From CAYNJG01 sp965216885 (GTDB taxonomy: Bacteria > Planctomycetota > Planctomycetia > Pirellulales > Pirellulaceae), in the NCBI GenBank assembly GCA_965216885.1, contig OZ244209.1, positions 1,116,001-1,180,000 of the forward strand: a DNA stretch of 64,000 bases. The letters are read 5' to 3'. Under the pieces are notes generated by a model. It was not told where the DNA came from, did no database searches, and worked only from the letters and a program-made list of their open reading frames with translations. Position 1 is the stretch's first letter; each line of letters opens with the position of its first letter. Of the stretch, positions 38,261 through 46,558 are shown one piece after another. The translations under genes and the position numbers were made by a program.

Positions 38261-39523
38261 TCACGGGCCTGGTCGACGACGGTTCCCGGGCACTCCGCGA
38301 AATCCACCTCTACCTCCGCCGCGACCGCCACCCTGGCCTCCGCGAAACCCACCCCGACCACCGCCGGATCGTGATCGCACCGTGCCCGCGTCGGCGTCGA
38401 CGGTCAGTTGCAGTTCGTAAGTCTGAGTCACCGGCCGGCACCAGCCTTCCTCTTTGTTGCAGGCAAAGTAGCGAACTTCCAACGCTAACGGTTGATCTTT
38501 CTTCCAGGCAGATATGTCCAACAGGAACTCGCGGGGGTCACTGTCCGAGGCGGCTTCTACCTTGGGGCCTTTACCGGCGGACGGTCTGATCTTCGCCACT
38601 CCCGACGAAGTAATCTTGTATTCCACCGGTTTCGCGAGATTGTTCCAGCAGACGTTTAGCAGGGGATCCAGATGGAAGGCGACGTAGAGCTTTCCTGAAC
38701 CGGTTCTCAGGAGAGACGAGTCTGCCTCGGCTCGCAGCTTGGCATAGAACGGCGAACGGCTCTTCTCGGTGTTGGCGATTGCCGTGATCGGCTGCATTCG
38801 GCCGCTCAACGGGAGTTTGGGCACGATTCCCCTGGGAGCTGTCGGCGTTGCTGTCTTTTTGATATTCAGGTTTAGGTCGCGAACGCTGGTGGTCTTCGCT
38901 GCGCGTCCTACGAGTTGTTCCAGGTCGGCGCGAAGCTCGTCTGGCGAGCTCCAGTCGCGAAGGCGAACGATCTTTCCTTTCGGATCGAAGATGAATTCCG
39001 GGTTGTTCAGTCCACCCAGCTGATGCTTCAGGTCGTTTTGCATGTTGTCGCAGAGCCATGGAATCGTCACGCCGTCAAAGATTCGTTTTGCTTCGCGAAT
39101 GTGCAGCAAACGTTCTTCGGTTGTGACCGGATTGACGTAACCGTTGTTTTCCGGGTGCGCCAGAGTCTTATAGACGAAATGAAACTGGACGCCCTTGGGA
39201 GCGTAGTCCCGATACACCGCCTCCAGACTGGAGACGTTACGTAGGAAGGGCGGTCACGTGAGACAGCCGAAAACCACAACCGAGTACTTGCCTTTCAGGG
39301 ACGCTGTCTCGAACGGTTTTCCCTCTTCATCGAACACGGTGGCTTCGGGCATCGGGCTGCCGACCTTCAAGCCGCTTGATTCAAGCCTGTTCCCGCCCGG
39401 AGTACCGGGGCCACCTCGCCCACCGGGGCCCTGACCGCGGCGAAAACCCTGCCCGAGAACGTCCGTGCCTGCCGCGCCGAATACTACAAAAATTAGGGCC
39501 AGTCGAATCCATCGTGTCTGCAT
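38261..39523 (-). CDS. Deiodinase-like thioredoxin-fold protein with in-frame UGA (probable selenocysteine)
   Basis: 420 residues from the ATG at 39523 if the UGA at 39254-39256 is read through. Residues 1-25 are a signal peptide, followed by a Gly/Arg-rich linker. The redoxin/deiodinase domain follows: KVGSPMPEATVFDEEGKP, then VVVFGCLT, the UGA as residue 90, then PPFLRNVSSLEA. Downstream features match the iodothyronine-deiodinase fold: FVYKTLAHPENNGYV, CDNMQNDL, FIFDPKGKIV. C87 and residue 90 form a CxxU motif. A later beta-rich domain has a Cys pair (CNKEEGWCRPVTQ), and the tail is Gly/Arg-rich. Both halves are in one frame, 13 codons apart. Without selenocysteine it would be a broken gene. 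Selenocysteine is inferred. Confidence 0.75.
39217..39253 (-). promoter_or_regulatory. SECIS-like hairpin directly after the UGA codon
   Basis: In the mRNA, CCGC right after the UGA can pair with GCGG 33 nt later, and CTCCA pairs with TGGAG around a GTC apical loop. The loop lies 25 nt after the UGA and contains the GU typical of bacterial SECIS loops. The asymmetric internal loop is large, so folding should be checked. Confidence 0.55.
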
Positions 39524-39701
39524 GCGGAACTCCGGTTCGGATCGTACGGGGGAGTCCAGCCAGGTGGTTGGAACTTCCTCTATCTGAAAACGAAGTGGTC
39601 GTCTCGCGTCTACCACCAAAAATGGCAACGCGCGGGTATTGTGCCAGTGTGTACGTCACGCCACAGAGGCAACTTGACGATAGCAGGCGAAGCATTTGCT
39701 G

Positions 39702-40136
39702 CTATTCGTTGAAAGTATCGAACTCCTCGGAGACCGCTTGCATCAACTTTGCATCCTCAAACTGTTCGTCGGTCATGGACTTTAGGCGTGCCAGGAACTC
39801 GTCGAATCGCCCGTTGCGAAAGATCGTGAGCATCCGTCCGCCGTCTTTGCACTCAGCCGCGTGCCACACGTTGGGCGGAACGGTGAGCGTGTCACCCGGC
39901 CCGGCAACGATCGTTTCATCGTCGAAGATGAATTTGATTTCGCCTTCAAGCACGTAGAAGACTTCCGTCATGACTTTGTGGTGGTGGCGGCCAAGTCGGA
40001 AGCCGGGCTTCAATTTGTCCTCGACGAAGGACAGCTCGCCTTGCGTGTCTCGGGAAGCCAGTTTCACGTAGCAGTGGTCCTGGGAATAGTCATAGTCCTC
40101 GCCACCGCCGTTGGGAATGTACTGCTGTGTTTTCAT
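39702..40136 (-). CDS. Cupin-domain protein
   Basis: 144 residues from the ATG at 40136. It is a single small cupin barrel with the metal-binding motif GRHHHKVMTEVFYVLEGE and the second motif GDTLTVPPNVWHAAE. A helical C-terminal tail follows. The reaction is unknown: cupins of this size include isomerases, dioxygenases and sugar-binding regulators. It is upstream of the deiodinase-like gene on the same strand with a 178-bp gap, so co-transcription is possible but not clear. Confidence 0.8.
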   Translation of the reverse strand: MKTQQYIPNGGGEDYDYSQDHCYVKLASRDTQGELSFVEDKLKPGFRLGRHHHKVMTEVFYVLEGEIKFIFDDETIVAGPGDTLTVPPNVWHAAECKDGGRMLTIFRNGRFDEFLARLKSMTDEQFEDAKLMQAVSEEFDTFNE

Positions 40137-40299
40137 GGTCGTTAGTGTCCGTGCAAGAGAACCAGGGGTGGCAGCCACGAACGGTGCCCGGGGACCCTGC
40201 TGGGGCGTTGCCGGCGCATGGTTGCGTATCTGCCACGATATGACGTCCAAGTATACCGCGACGATCAGTAACGGAGTGCGGAATAGAAGTTGGCAGAAC

Positions 40300-41170
40300 G
40301 CGGTCGGCGCGGGAGGGTGAGGCTCCTGCCGAACCGTGCGCTAGTCACCGGTTGTCTTGCAATCGGCTCGGCGGGAGCCTCGCCCTCCCGGTTTTCAAGT
40401 CCGTAATTATCCACGGCTGCGGAGCGTTCGCACGAGTTCCCGTTCCACGCCCTTTGTCGCGAAGCGGTCGGCGCGGGAGGGTGAGGCTCCTGCCGAACCG
40501 TGCGATTGTGAACGGTTATTTTGCAATCGGCTCGGCGGGAGCCTCGCCCTCCCGTATTGCGAGTCCGGAATCATCCCCAGTCCCTGCCGAACCGTGCGTT
40601 TGTGAACGGTTATTTTGCAATCGGCTCGGCGGGAGCCTCGCCCTCCCGGTTTTCAAGTCCGTAATCATCCACGGCTGCGGAGCGTTCGCACGAGTTCCCG
40701 TTCCACGCCCTTTGTCGCCATGCGCTCGGCGCGGGAGGGTGAGGCTCCTGCCGAACCGTGCGTTTGTGGACGGTTATTTTGCAATCGGCTCGGCGGGAGC
40801 CTCGCCCTCCCGGTTTTCAAGTCCGTAATCATCCACGGCTGCTGAGCGTTCGCACGAGTTCCCGTTCCACGCCCTTTGTCGCGAAGCGGTCGGCGCGGGA
40901 GGGTGAGGTTCCTGCCGAACCGTGCGTTTGTGAACGGTTGTTTTGTAATCGGCTCGGCGGGAGCCTCGCCCTCCCGTATTGCGAATCCGGAATCATTCCC
41001 AGTCCCTGCCGAACCGTGCGTTTGTGAACGGTTGTTTTGTAATCGGCTCGGCGGGAGCCTCGCCCTCCCGTATTGCGAGTCCGTAATCATCCCCAGTCCC
41101 TACCGAACCGTGCGTTTGTGAACGGTTATTTTTGTAATCGGCTCGGCGGGAGCCTCGCCCTCCCGGGGAC
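40300..41170. repeat. Array of palindromic REP-like repeats
   Basis: Seven copies of a 28-bp element, tcggctcggcgggagcctcg plus ccctcccg, start at 40363, 40527, 40621, 40785, 40949, 41043 and 41138. Four are preceded by the opposite arm (cgggagggtgaggctcctgc), near 40310, 40474, 40732 and 40896, so each unit can fold into a hairpin with about 27-bp arms. The longer spacer (gagcgttcgcacgagttccc) is also repeated three times. Open frames here are artefacts of the repeats. Confidence 0.9.
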
Positions 41171-41194
41171 GCCCATGACAAGTCGCAGGGCATT

Positions 41195-41911
41195 TCACTT
41201 CCCTCGGGTTGTAATCGACACGGCTCCAACAGGGTCATCCTCTTCATCAGCCACGTAAACTCGCGCGACGCCAGGTATCCACTGCGCGAGCCTGGCGACG
41301 TCCTCTTTCTCCAGGCTGTTGGGGACTCGGACATGGATTTCTTCCTTCTTCCCGAACACGGTAAAGAATACTGCTCCCTTCTCTGCGCATTCCGCCCACG
41401 CACGCGATTCCACGATCGCATCGCCGTCGATCAGCGGCAAGTCATCACACAGTTCCAGTAGCGCCTCATAGGAAACGGCGGTGTTGTTAACGGATAGTTC
41501 GCGAAGGTGTTTCAGTTCTCGAAGATACTGAAGTCCCGAGTCCGAAATGCCCGTGCCTTCCAGATCCAGTACTCTGAGAGATCGGGCCGACGAAATGCAC
41601 TTCAGCCCGTCGTCTTCTGCGCTGGTGTTCCGCATAACCAGCTGCGTTGGGCTTCTGAGCGAAGCGACATACGCGAGGATTTGTCCATCCAGTTGGCCCG
41701 GCGGCAAGTGTACGGCTTCGACCCGATTGAACGCGGATGCGAATGCAATCTCATCCCGGCGATGTGCCCAGAACACTGTTCCGCCAGCGTTTTGGACTGC
41801 TGAAGCAAACCTCTCTTCACGATGGTAGCGGCTTATGGGCACCAGGGTGATGCACACAATTGCGATCGTCGTCAGCGCAAACCGGATCGTAAATTGAGGC
41901 GTCTTCATCAT
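41195..41911 (-). CDS. Membrane-anchored leucine-rich-repeat-like protein
   Basis: 238 residues with an N-terminal membrane segment (FALTTIAIVCITLVPIS). The middle has three or so LRR-like units of the planctomycete kind (LRVLDLEGTGISDSGLQYLR, LKHLRELSVNNTAVSYEAL). The C-terminal 60 residues form a small alpha/beta region (IHVRVPNSLEKEDVARLAQW). Such proteins probably bind other proteins; no partner is known. Its start overlaps the end of the SET-domain gene by 4 bp, so the two are coupled in one transcript. Confidence 0.7.
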   Translation of the reverse strand: MMKTPQFTIRFALTTIAIVCITLVPISRYHREERFASAVQNAGGTVFWAHRRDEIAFASAFNRVEAVHLPPGQLDGQILAYVASLRSPTQLVMRNTSAEDDGLKCISSARSLRVLDLEGTGISDSGLQYLRELKHLRELSVNNTAVSYEALLELCDDLPLIDGDAIVESRAWAECAEKGAVFFTVFGKKEEIHVRVPNSLEKEDVARLAQWIPGVARVYVADEEDDPVGAVSITTRGK

Positions 41912-42627
41912 TCTTCAGGTGCCGTCGGGTTGCCTGGCAATGGACTTGGTCTGTGCCCCGGGACGCGTTTCGATTCGACGAGGTTGAGGGCCACAGCGGC
42001 CAGTTCGTGCGGGGCGACGACCCAGCCGCGGCAGAGAGGCGAGCGGCAGTCGCAGGGGATGGCGTAGGCAGCGGGCCAGTTGTAGTCGATCGTCAGTTGT
42101 TCGCCGGGAAGGATGTCGCGATAGGCACAGAGGTAGAGGCGCCGAGTAAAGGGATCGTTCTCAACCTCGTCCAGCCAGTCAAACTCGCAGTTGGCATCGC
42201 AACTGTGATTGACGTAGCGAAACGGCTCGAAGGGCTCTAGTTGAAAACCTTCGTCCAGGTCGAAGGTGTAGTCCGTCGCAAAATCAACATTCCGCGAGAG
42301 CTCGCCCGTAATTTCGCCAATCACGGCGGTTGCCGGATACGGTCGCGTGGCGAAGACGCCAAGTCCCGTGGTGGTCTCGCGAATGTCGAGGTGATCTTCG
42401 ATGCCGTTGTCGTCGACTAACCTGTATAAGCTCAACTTGCCGAGTTCCGTTCCGATACACTGTCTGGACCTGTCCGCGAGACACGGCGCCCCGCTGCCGG
42501 CTACCGAGCATACCGTTCCAACGACAATGATTCGAGGTTCCAAAACAATGTCGCTGCGTACTTTATTCGTTCTTGTCTGGGTATCACTTGCACTTTGGCC
42601 CTGCGCCGCGATCGCCAGAAAGCCCAA
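41908..42627 (-). CDS. SET-domain protein (putative lysine methyltransferase)
   Basis: At most 239 residues. The SET domain is clear: GLGVFATRPYPATAVIGEIT, the catalytic block FRYVNHSCDANCEF, LTIDYNWP and a post-SET-like zinc motif CDCRSPLCRGW. The first 60 residues are not domain-like and overlap the start of the divergent sulfatase gene by 80 bp, so translation probably starts further in, perhaps at a TTG near 42435. Bacterial SET proteins methylate lysines of ribosomal, chromatin-like or secreted proteins; the target here is unknown. It is translationally coupled to the downstream LRR gene. Confidence 0.8.
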   Translation of the reverse strand: MGFLAIAAQGQSASDTQTRTNKVRSDIVLEPRIIVVGTVCSVAGSGAPCLADRSRQCIGTELGKLSLYRLVDDNGIEDHLDIRETTTGLGVFATRPYPATAVIGEITGELSRNVDFATDYTFDLDEGFQLEPFEPFRYVNHSCDANCEFDWLDEVENDPFTRRLYLCAYRDILPGEQLTIDYNWPAAYAIPCDCRSPLCRGWVVAPHELAAVALNLVESKRVPGHRPSPLPGNPTAPEE

Positions 42628-43888
42628 TCTGATTTACATCATGGTCGACGATCTTGGTTACGGGGATCTGGGATGTTTTGGGCAGAAAGTTATTCGGACG
42701 CCGCATCTGGACAAGATGGCGTCCGAGGGACTGCGGCTGACCAGCTACTACGCCGGCAATACGGTTTGCCGACCGTCGCGATTGTGTCTGTGGACCGGGA
42801 TGCACGCGGGGCATACGGCGATCGATTCCAACGCTCAATATGCGTTTCAGCCGGACGATGTGACGGTGGCAGAACTCTTGAAGGACGCCGGGTATGCGAC
42901 CGGTGGCGTCGGCAAGTGGGCGATGGGCAACGTGGATAACTCGGGCCATCCCAATCTGAATGGGTTCGACTTCTGGATGGGCTATCTCGACCAGAGTCGT
43001 GCACATAACTACTACCCTGAATATCTCTGGCGGAACCGGACCAGGTTTACGCTGGAAGGAAACGTAATTGGCGACTACCCGAATGGCCGCGGGCGGGTTT
43101 CGTCGCAACGTAAGACGTACTCGCACGACGTGATGACCGAGCAGATGCTGGGGTTTGTCCGAGCCAATCGCCAGCAACCCTTCCTGCTGCATGTGCATTG
43201 GACGATTCCGCACGCCAACAACGAAGGCGGTCGCGTGCTAAAGAACGGCATGGAGGTACCGGACTTTGGGATCTATGCCGATCAGGAATGGTCGGACGTG
43301 GAAAAAGGTCAGGCCGCCATGATTACCCGAATGGATGGTGACGTGGGCCGGTTGTTTGGGCTGCTGCGTGAATTGAAGATCGACGACGACACGCTGGTAG
43401 TCTTTACTTCCGATAACGGACCGCACAGTGAAGGTGGTCACAAGCACGAATTTTTCGATGCGAATGGGCCCTTGCGAGGCTTCAAACGCGACCTGTACGA
43501 AGGCGGCATTCGAGTGCCGACCATCGCCCGTTGGCCAGGCAAAATCAAAGCCGGCGGCGAGAGCGACGAGCCGCTGGCGGCGTACGACTGGTTGCCGACG
43601 GCTTGCGAGCTGGCAGGTGCACAGACGCCGGAAGCGATCGACGGTATCTCGTATGTGCCAACGCTAACTGGCGAGCCACAGCCCGCTCACGAGTATCTCT
43701 ACTGGAGTTTTGGCAAGAAGAAGGCCGTTCGCAAAGGCGACTGGAAGGCCGTCGTGCCAGGCGCTGAAAAGCCCATGGAACTCTACGATCTGGCGAAGGA
43801 CATCGGCGAAGCCACGAACGTCGCGGATCGGTTTCCCGAGGTCATTCGTGAGATGAAAGCGATCGTGGCGGCCGCTTCGGGGCCGTGA
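42548..43888 (+). CDS. Sulfatase (arylsulfatase family)
   Basis: 446 residues from the ATG at 42548; another ATG seven codons upstream is possible. A signal peptide (FVLVWVSLALWPCAAIA) comes first. Metal ligands are in IMVDDLGYGDLGCFG. The formylglycine motif is CRPSRLCLWTG with C74. Other marks are GGVGKWAMGN, LHVHWTIPHAN and FTSDNGPHSEGGHKHEFF. It is probably exported and acts on sulfated polysaccharides. It is divergent from the SET-domain gene, so the intergenic region is shared or even overlaps. Confidence 0.9.
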   Translation: MSLRTLFVLVWVSLALWPCAAIARKPNLIYIMVDDLGYGDLGCFGQKVIRTPHLDKMASEGLRLTSYYAGNTVCRPSRLCLWTGMHAGHTAIDSNAQYAFQPDDVTVAELLKDAGYATGGVGKWAMGNVDNSGHPNLNGFDFWMGYLDQSRAHNYYPEYLWRNRTRFTLEGNVIGDYPNGRGRVSSQRKTYSHDVMTEQMLGFVRANRQQPFLLHVHWTIPHANNEGGRVLKNGMEVPDFGIYADQEWSDVEKGQAAMITRMDGDVGRLFGLLRELKIDDDTLVVFTSDNGPHSEGGHKHEFFDANGPLRGFKRDLYEGGIRVPTIARWPGKIKAGGESDEPLAAYDWLPTACELAGAQTPEAIDGISYVPTLTGEPQPAHEYLYWSFGKKKAVRKGDWKAVVPGAEKPMELYDLAKDIGEATNVADRFPEVIREMKAIVAAASGP

Positions 43889-43900
43889 GCGTTCTTCGCC

Positions 43901-43940
43901 TGGCTGGTTCGGCGTGCGTGGCTGGTTCGGCGTACGTGGC
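43901..43940. repeat. 18-bp tandem repeat after the sulfatase gene
   Basis: tggctggttcggcgtgcg at 43901 is followed by a copy at 43919 with one change, then a decayed third start at 43937. Confidence 0.85.
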
Positions 43941-43965
43941 TAGTCCAGCGGCGCGGCTGGCTTGT

Positions 43966-45654
43966 CTAGTTCTGCAGGAGCAGGGATTCGTTTTTCGGTT
44001 GTCCCGGTGCGATGCTTTGACGGATCGGGAATTGAACGGCGACGCGAGTACCAAACTCCGAGGTGGTAATGAGTGCCTCGCCGCTGAGGACTTCCGCTCG
44101 CTGCCGAATACCGGCGAGGCCAAAACGGTCGTCGCCAATACTATCAGCATCGAAGCCAACGCCCGTATCCGTGACCTCCAGGAGTATCGTGTCGCCCTCG
44201 GCGGTCACACATACGGTTGCGTTCTTCTTGCCGCTGTGCTGCCGTGAGTTGTTGACGGCTTCGCGTACAATTCGATAGACAATGCGTTCGACCATCACCG
44301 GCAGGCGAGGGAAATCCTGCGTGTAGACGAAGCGGGTTTCGAAACCATATTTCTTTTGGTCATCGGTGACGGACGCTTCGACGGCCGCGATCAGGCCCAC
44401 CTCGTCGACAACCCTTGGCTTGAGGCAGTCGATCGTTTTGCGGGCCTCATCGATGGCCTGCGCCAGGAGGGAGACGGCGGTAGTGGTCTGCTCTTTCAGG
44501 CGGACATCATCATCGCCAATCAGATGCAGGGCCGATTCCAGGAACATCTGCGCCCCAATGACGTCCTGCACAAATCCGTCGTGAATCTCGTGAGCAATCA
44601 ATTCGCGTTCCTGGTCGCGTAAATCCAGTAGCGTCTGGAGATGACGTTGGAGTGCGATCCGGCGGTTGACTTGTCGCTCGAGTTCACGATTGTGAAGGTT
44701 CAACTCTTCGGATTCGCGCTGATAGTAGGTGAACGCAAGCAGTGTGGCGCCCAGGTTCGCAAAGAAGAACAACGACCAGGGAATCCAGATTGGACGGAAC
44801 ATGCCGTAGGACGCGGCACGCACGCTGAATTCGAACAGTCGACCGGCGATCTGTTGGCGGGCGACGAATCCCGACTCCGTCGATTCAACCGTTTGCAGTG
44901 TCAGGTGCGGCTTGCTGGAGGCTTTATGGGGCTTATAGTCGCTTTTGCTAATATCCTTCACCGTGACAATCGTTTCTCTGGTCTTCTCGTCCATGGGCGC
45001 GAACAGATGTTCGAAGGCCACAAAGAAGTGCCCGCGAGGTTTCTTACTCTTCTTTTGAACCGGTGCCGCGACCAGTGCAGCCGGCCTTACGCGGTCCTGG
45101 CCGTACCAGAGATTTCCGTGAGTGACGAATACCTGGCCGCGATTGCGCAGCGCGAAAGTGCGTTCTCTCCAGCCGCCACCACGGTGGATCCCAAGTTGAT
45201 TTTGCGTCTTCTTTTCATCGGGATAAACATAGAATGTTGGCCGGACAACCTTTTCGTCTTGTACGACCACGGTACGTCCGTTGCGATATTCCATCAGTTG
45301 GACGTCGCGTTGGAGTCGCTCGCTGAGCTGTTGCCGGACTTCCTCATGCTGACTGGCTGGCACCTGTGGGCACCATTCGACGCAGAAGATGCCAGGAGTC
45401 TTCATCAGATTGGCGGCGATTTGTTCGAACTGTGATTTGGTTAGCGGTCCATCAGGAAGCTGGTCGGGCAATTCGGCAATTGCCTGTATACGCTTCCGGG
45501 CTCCCAGCGTCACGTGTTGAATGTGGGTGACTGCCCGAGCTTCGAGGCGTTGTTGCTGAAGTGAGTCACAGATTGGATCCACGGCCAACAAAAGAACCAG
45601 GGAAAGTAGAAACCCGCTGAGCAGAATCCACGTAGTCGTTACGTAGGGACGCAT
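43966..45654 (-). CDS. Membrane sensor histidine kinase (NarX/HisKA_3 type) with large outer domain
   Basis: 562 residues. The first membrane helix is near residues 9-25 and a second near 285-310 (IWIPWSLFFFANLGATLLA). They flank an outer domain of about 260 residues with CHASE-like features (IFCVEWCPQVP, FVTHGNLWYGQDRV). A coiled coil leads into the dimerisation domain with the histidine box LIAHEIHDGFVQD, then the ATPase domain (IVREAVNNSRQHSG, DTGVGFD, GLAGIRQRAEVLSG). This class usually pairs with a LuxR/NarL-type response regulator, which is not seen in the window. The ligand is unknown. Confidence 0.88.
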   Translation of the reverse strand: MRPYVTTTWILLSGFLLSLVLLLAVDPICDSLQQQRLEARAVTHIQHVTLGARKRIQAIAELPDQLPDGPLTKSQFEQIAANLMKTPGIFCVEWCPQVPASQHEEVRQQLSERLQRDVQLMEYRNGRTVVVQDEKVVRPTFYVYPDEKKTQNQLGIHRGGGWRERTFALRNRGQVFVTHGNLWYGQDRVRPAALVAAPVQKKSKKPRGHFFVAFEHLFAPMDEKTRETIVTVKDISKSDYKPHKASSKPHLTLQTVESTESGFVARQQIAGRLFEFSVRAASYGMFRPIWIPWSLFFFANLGATLLAFTYYQRESEELNLHNRELERQVNRRIALQRHLQTLLDLRDQERELIAHEIHDGFVQDVIGAQMFLESALHLIGDDDVRLKEQTTTAVSLLAQAIDEARKTIDCLKPRVVDEVGLIAAVEASVTDDQKKYGFETRFVYTQDFPRLPVMVERIVYRIVREAVNNSRQHSGKKNATVCVTAEGDTILLEVTDTGVGFDADSIGDDRFGLAGIRQRAEVLSGEALITTSEFGTRVAVQFPIRQSIAPGQPKNESLLLQN

Positions 45655-45874
45655 CGGAAAGCCTCATCTCGTTAGCTGCGGACGGGTGTTGCCATCGGAG
45701 CGTTTCATTATCAACACAATCGGTTTCCTAATCTACGGTATCACCGAAACAATCTGTGATTTGCGCAGCGGCATTACCGTCACAACGAGGATTTGCTGAT
45801 TGTCAGGATGGGGTTGGTTTATGCTTGCGCCAAGGTAGAGTTAGTGAACGTGTCGGGTAAGTACGGGAGTTTTC

Positions 45875-46558
45875 ATGCCGATTGTTTCAGCACGACAACT
45901 ATCGAAGCACTACGGTGATGATGCTCATCCCGTGAAAGCGCTCGATCGCGTCGATTTTGCCGTCCACGATGGCGAGCGGGTCGCGCTGGTAGGCCGATCG
46001 GGTTCCGGTAAGACCACGCTGCTTAATCTGCTGGCGGGTCTCGACACACCCACAGGCGGTGTGCTGGAAGTTGGCGGGCTTTCTCTTGGCACTTTGGGCA
46101 GCAAGGGGCTCGCGAATTATCGCTGTCGACAGATTGGCGTCGTGTTTCAATCGTTTCAGTTGTTGCCCAATTGTTCGGCGCTCGCCAACGTCGAAATTCC
46201 ACTCATGATTCAGGGCGTACCCAGGGGCCGTCGACGCGGCCTGGCGGAACAGGCGATCGAACGAGTTGGACTGAAGCGACGCCAGCATCATCGGCCTTCC
46301 CAGTTGTCCGGTGGCGAGCAGCAGCGTATTGCGATTGCTCGCGCGATCGTGCATCGGCCACCTCTGCTGCTCGCTGACGAGCCAACCGGTAACCTTGATT
46401 CGGCGACGGCGGATTCGGTGACGAAGCTGATTCTCGAAGTGGTCGAGGAGACGGCGGCGGCGATGGTCCTGATTACCCATGACGCGACGCTCGCGAAAGA
46501 CGTGAGCACCCGGATGGTTCGGCTGTCCGATGGCAGAGTTGCGGAGGACGATTCGTGA
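45875..46558 (+). CDS. ABC transporter ATP-binding protein (MacB/LolD type)
   Basis: 227 residues. Walker A is GRSGSGKTT, the Q-loop region VVFQSFQLLP, the signature LSGGEQQRIAIARA, Walker B LLLADEPTGNLD and the switch histidine LITHDA, so it is a full ATPase. The size and sequence match the LolD/MacB/FtsE group, which powers lipoprotein release, mechanotransmission or export without moving substrate through a classic channel. The stop codon overlaps the GTG start of the permease gene (GTGA), showing coupled translation. Confidence 0.93.
   Translation: MPIVSARQLSKHYGDDAHPVKALDRVDFAVHDGERVALVGRSGSGKTTLLNLLAGLDTPTGGVLEVGGLSLGTLGSKGLANYRCRQIGVVFQSFQLLPNCSALANVEIPLMIQGVPRGRRRGLAEQAIERVGLKRRQHHRPSQLSGGEQQRIAIARAIVHRPPLLLADEPTGNLDSATADSVTKLILEVVEETAAAMVLITHDATLAKDVSTRMVRLSDGRVAEDDS

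Noticed and set aside
39254..39256. Treating the UGA as an ordinary stop that makes two separate genes
   Set aside because: The second half would lack the start of the thioredoxin fold and has no ribosome site, and the stop falls exactly on the catalytic residue.
40352..41121. Open frames of 70-158 codons across the repeat array (for example starting MSCNRLGGSLALPVF)
   Set aside because: They are translations of the REP-like repeats on both strands, repeat the same peptide and have no ribosome site or domain.
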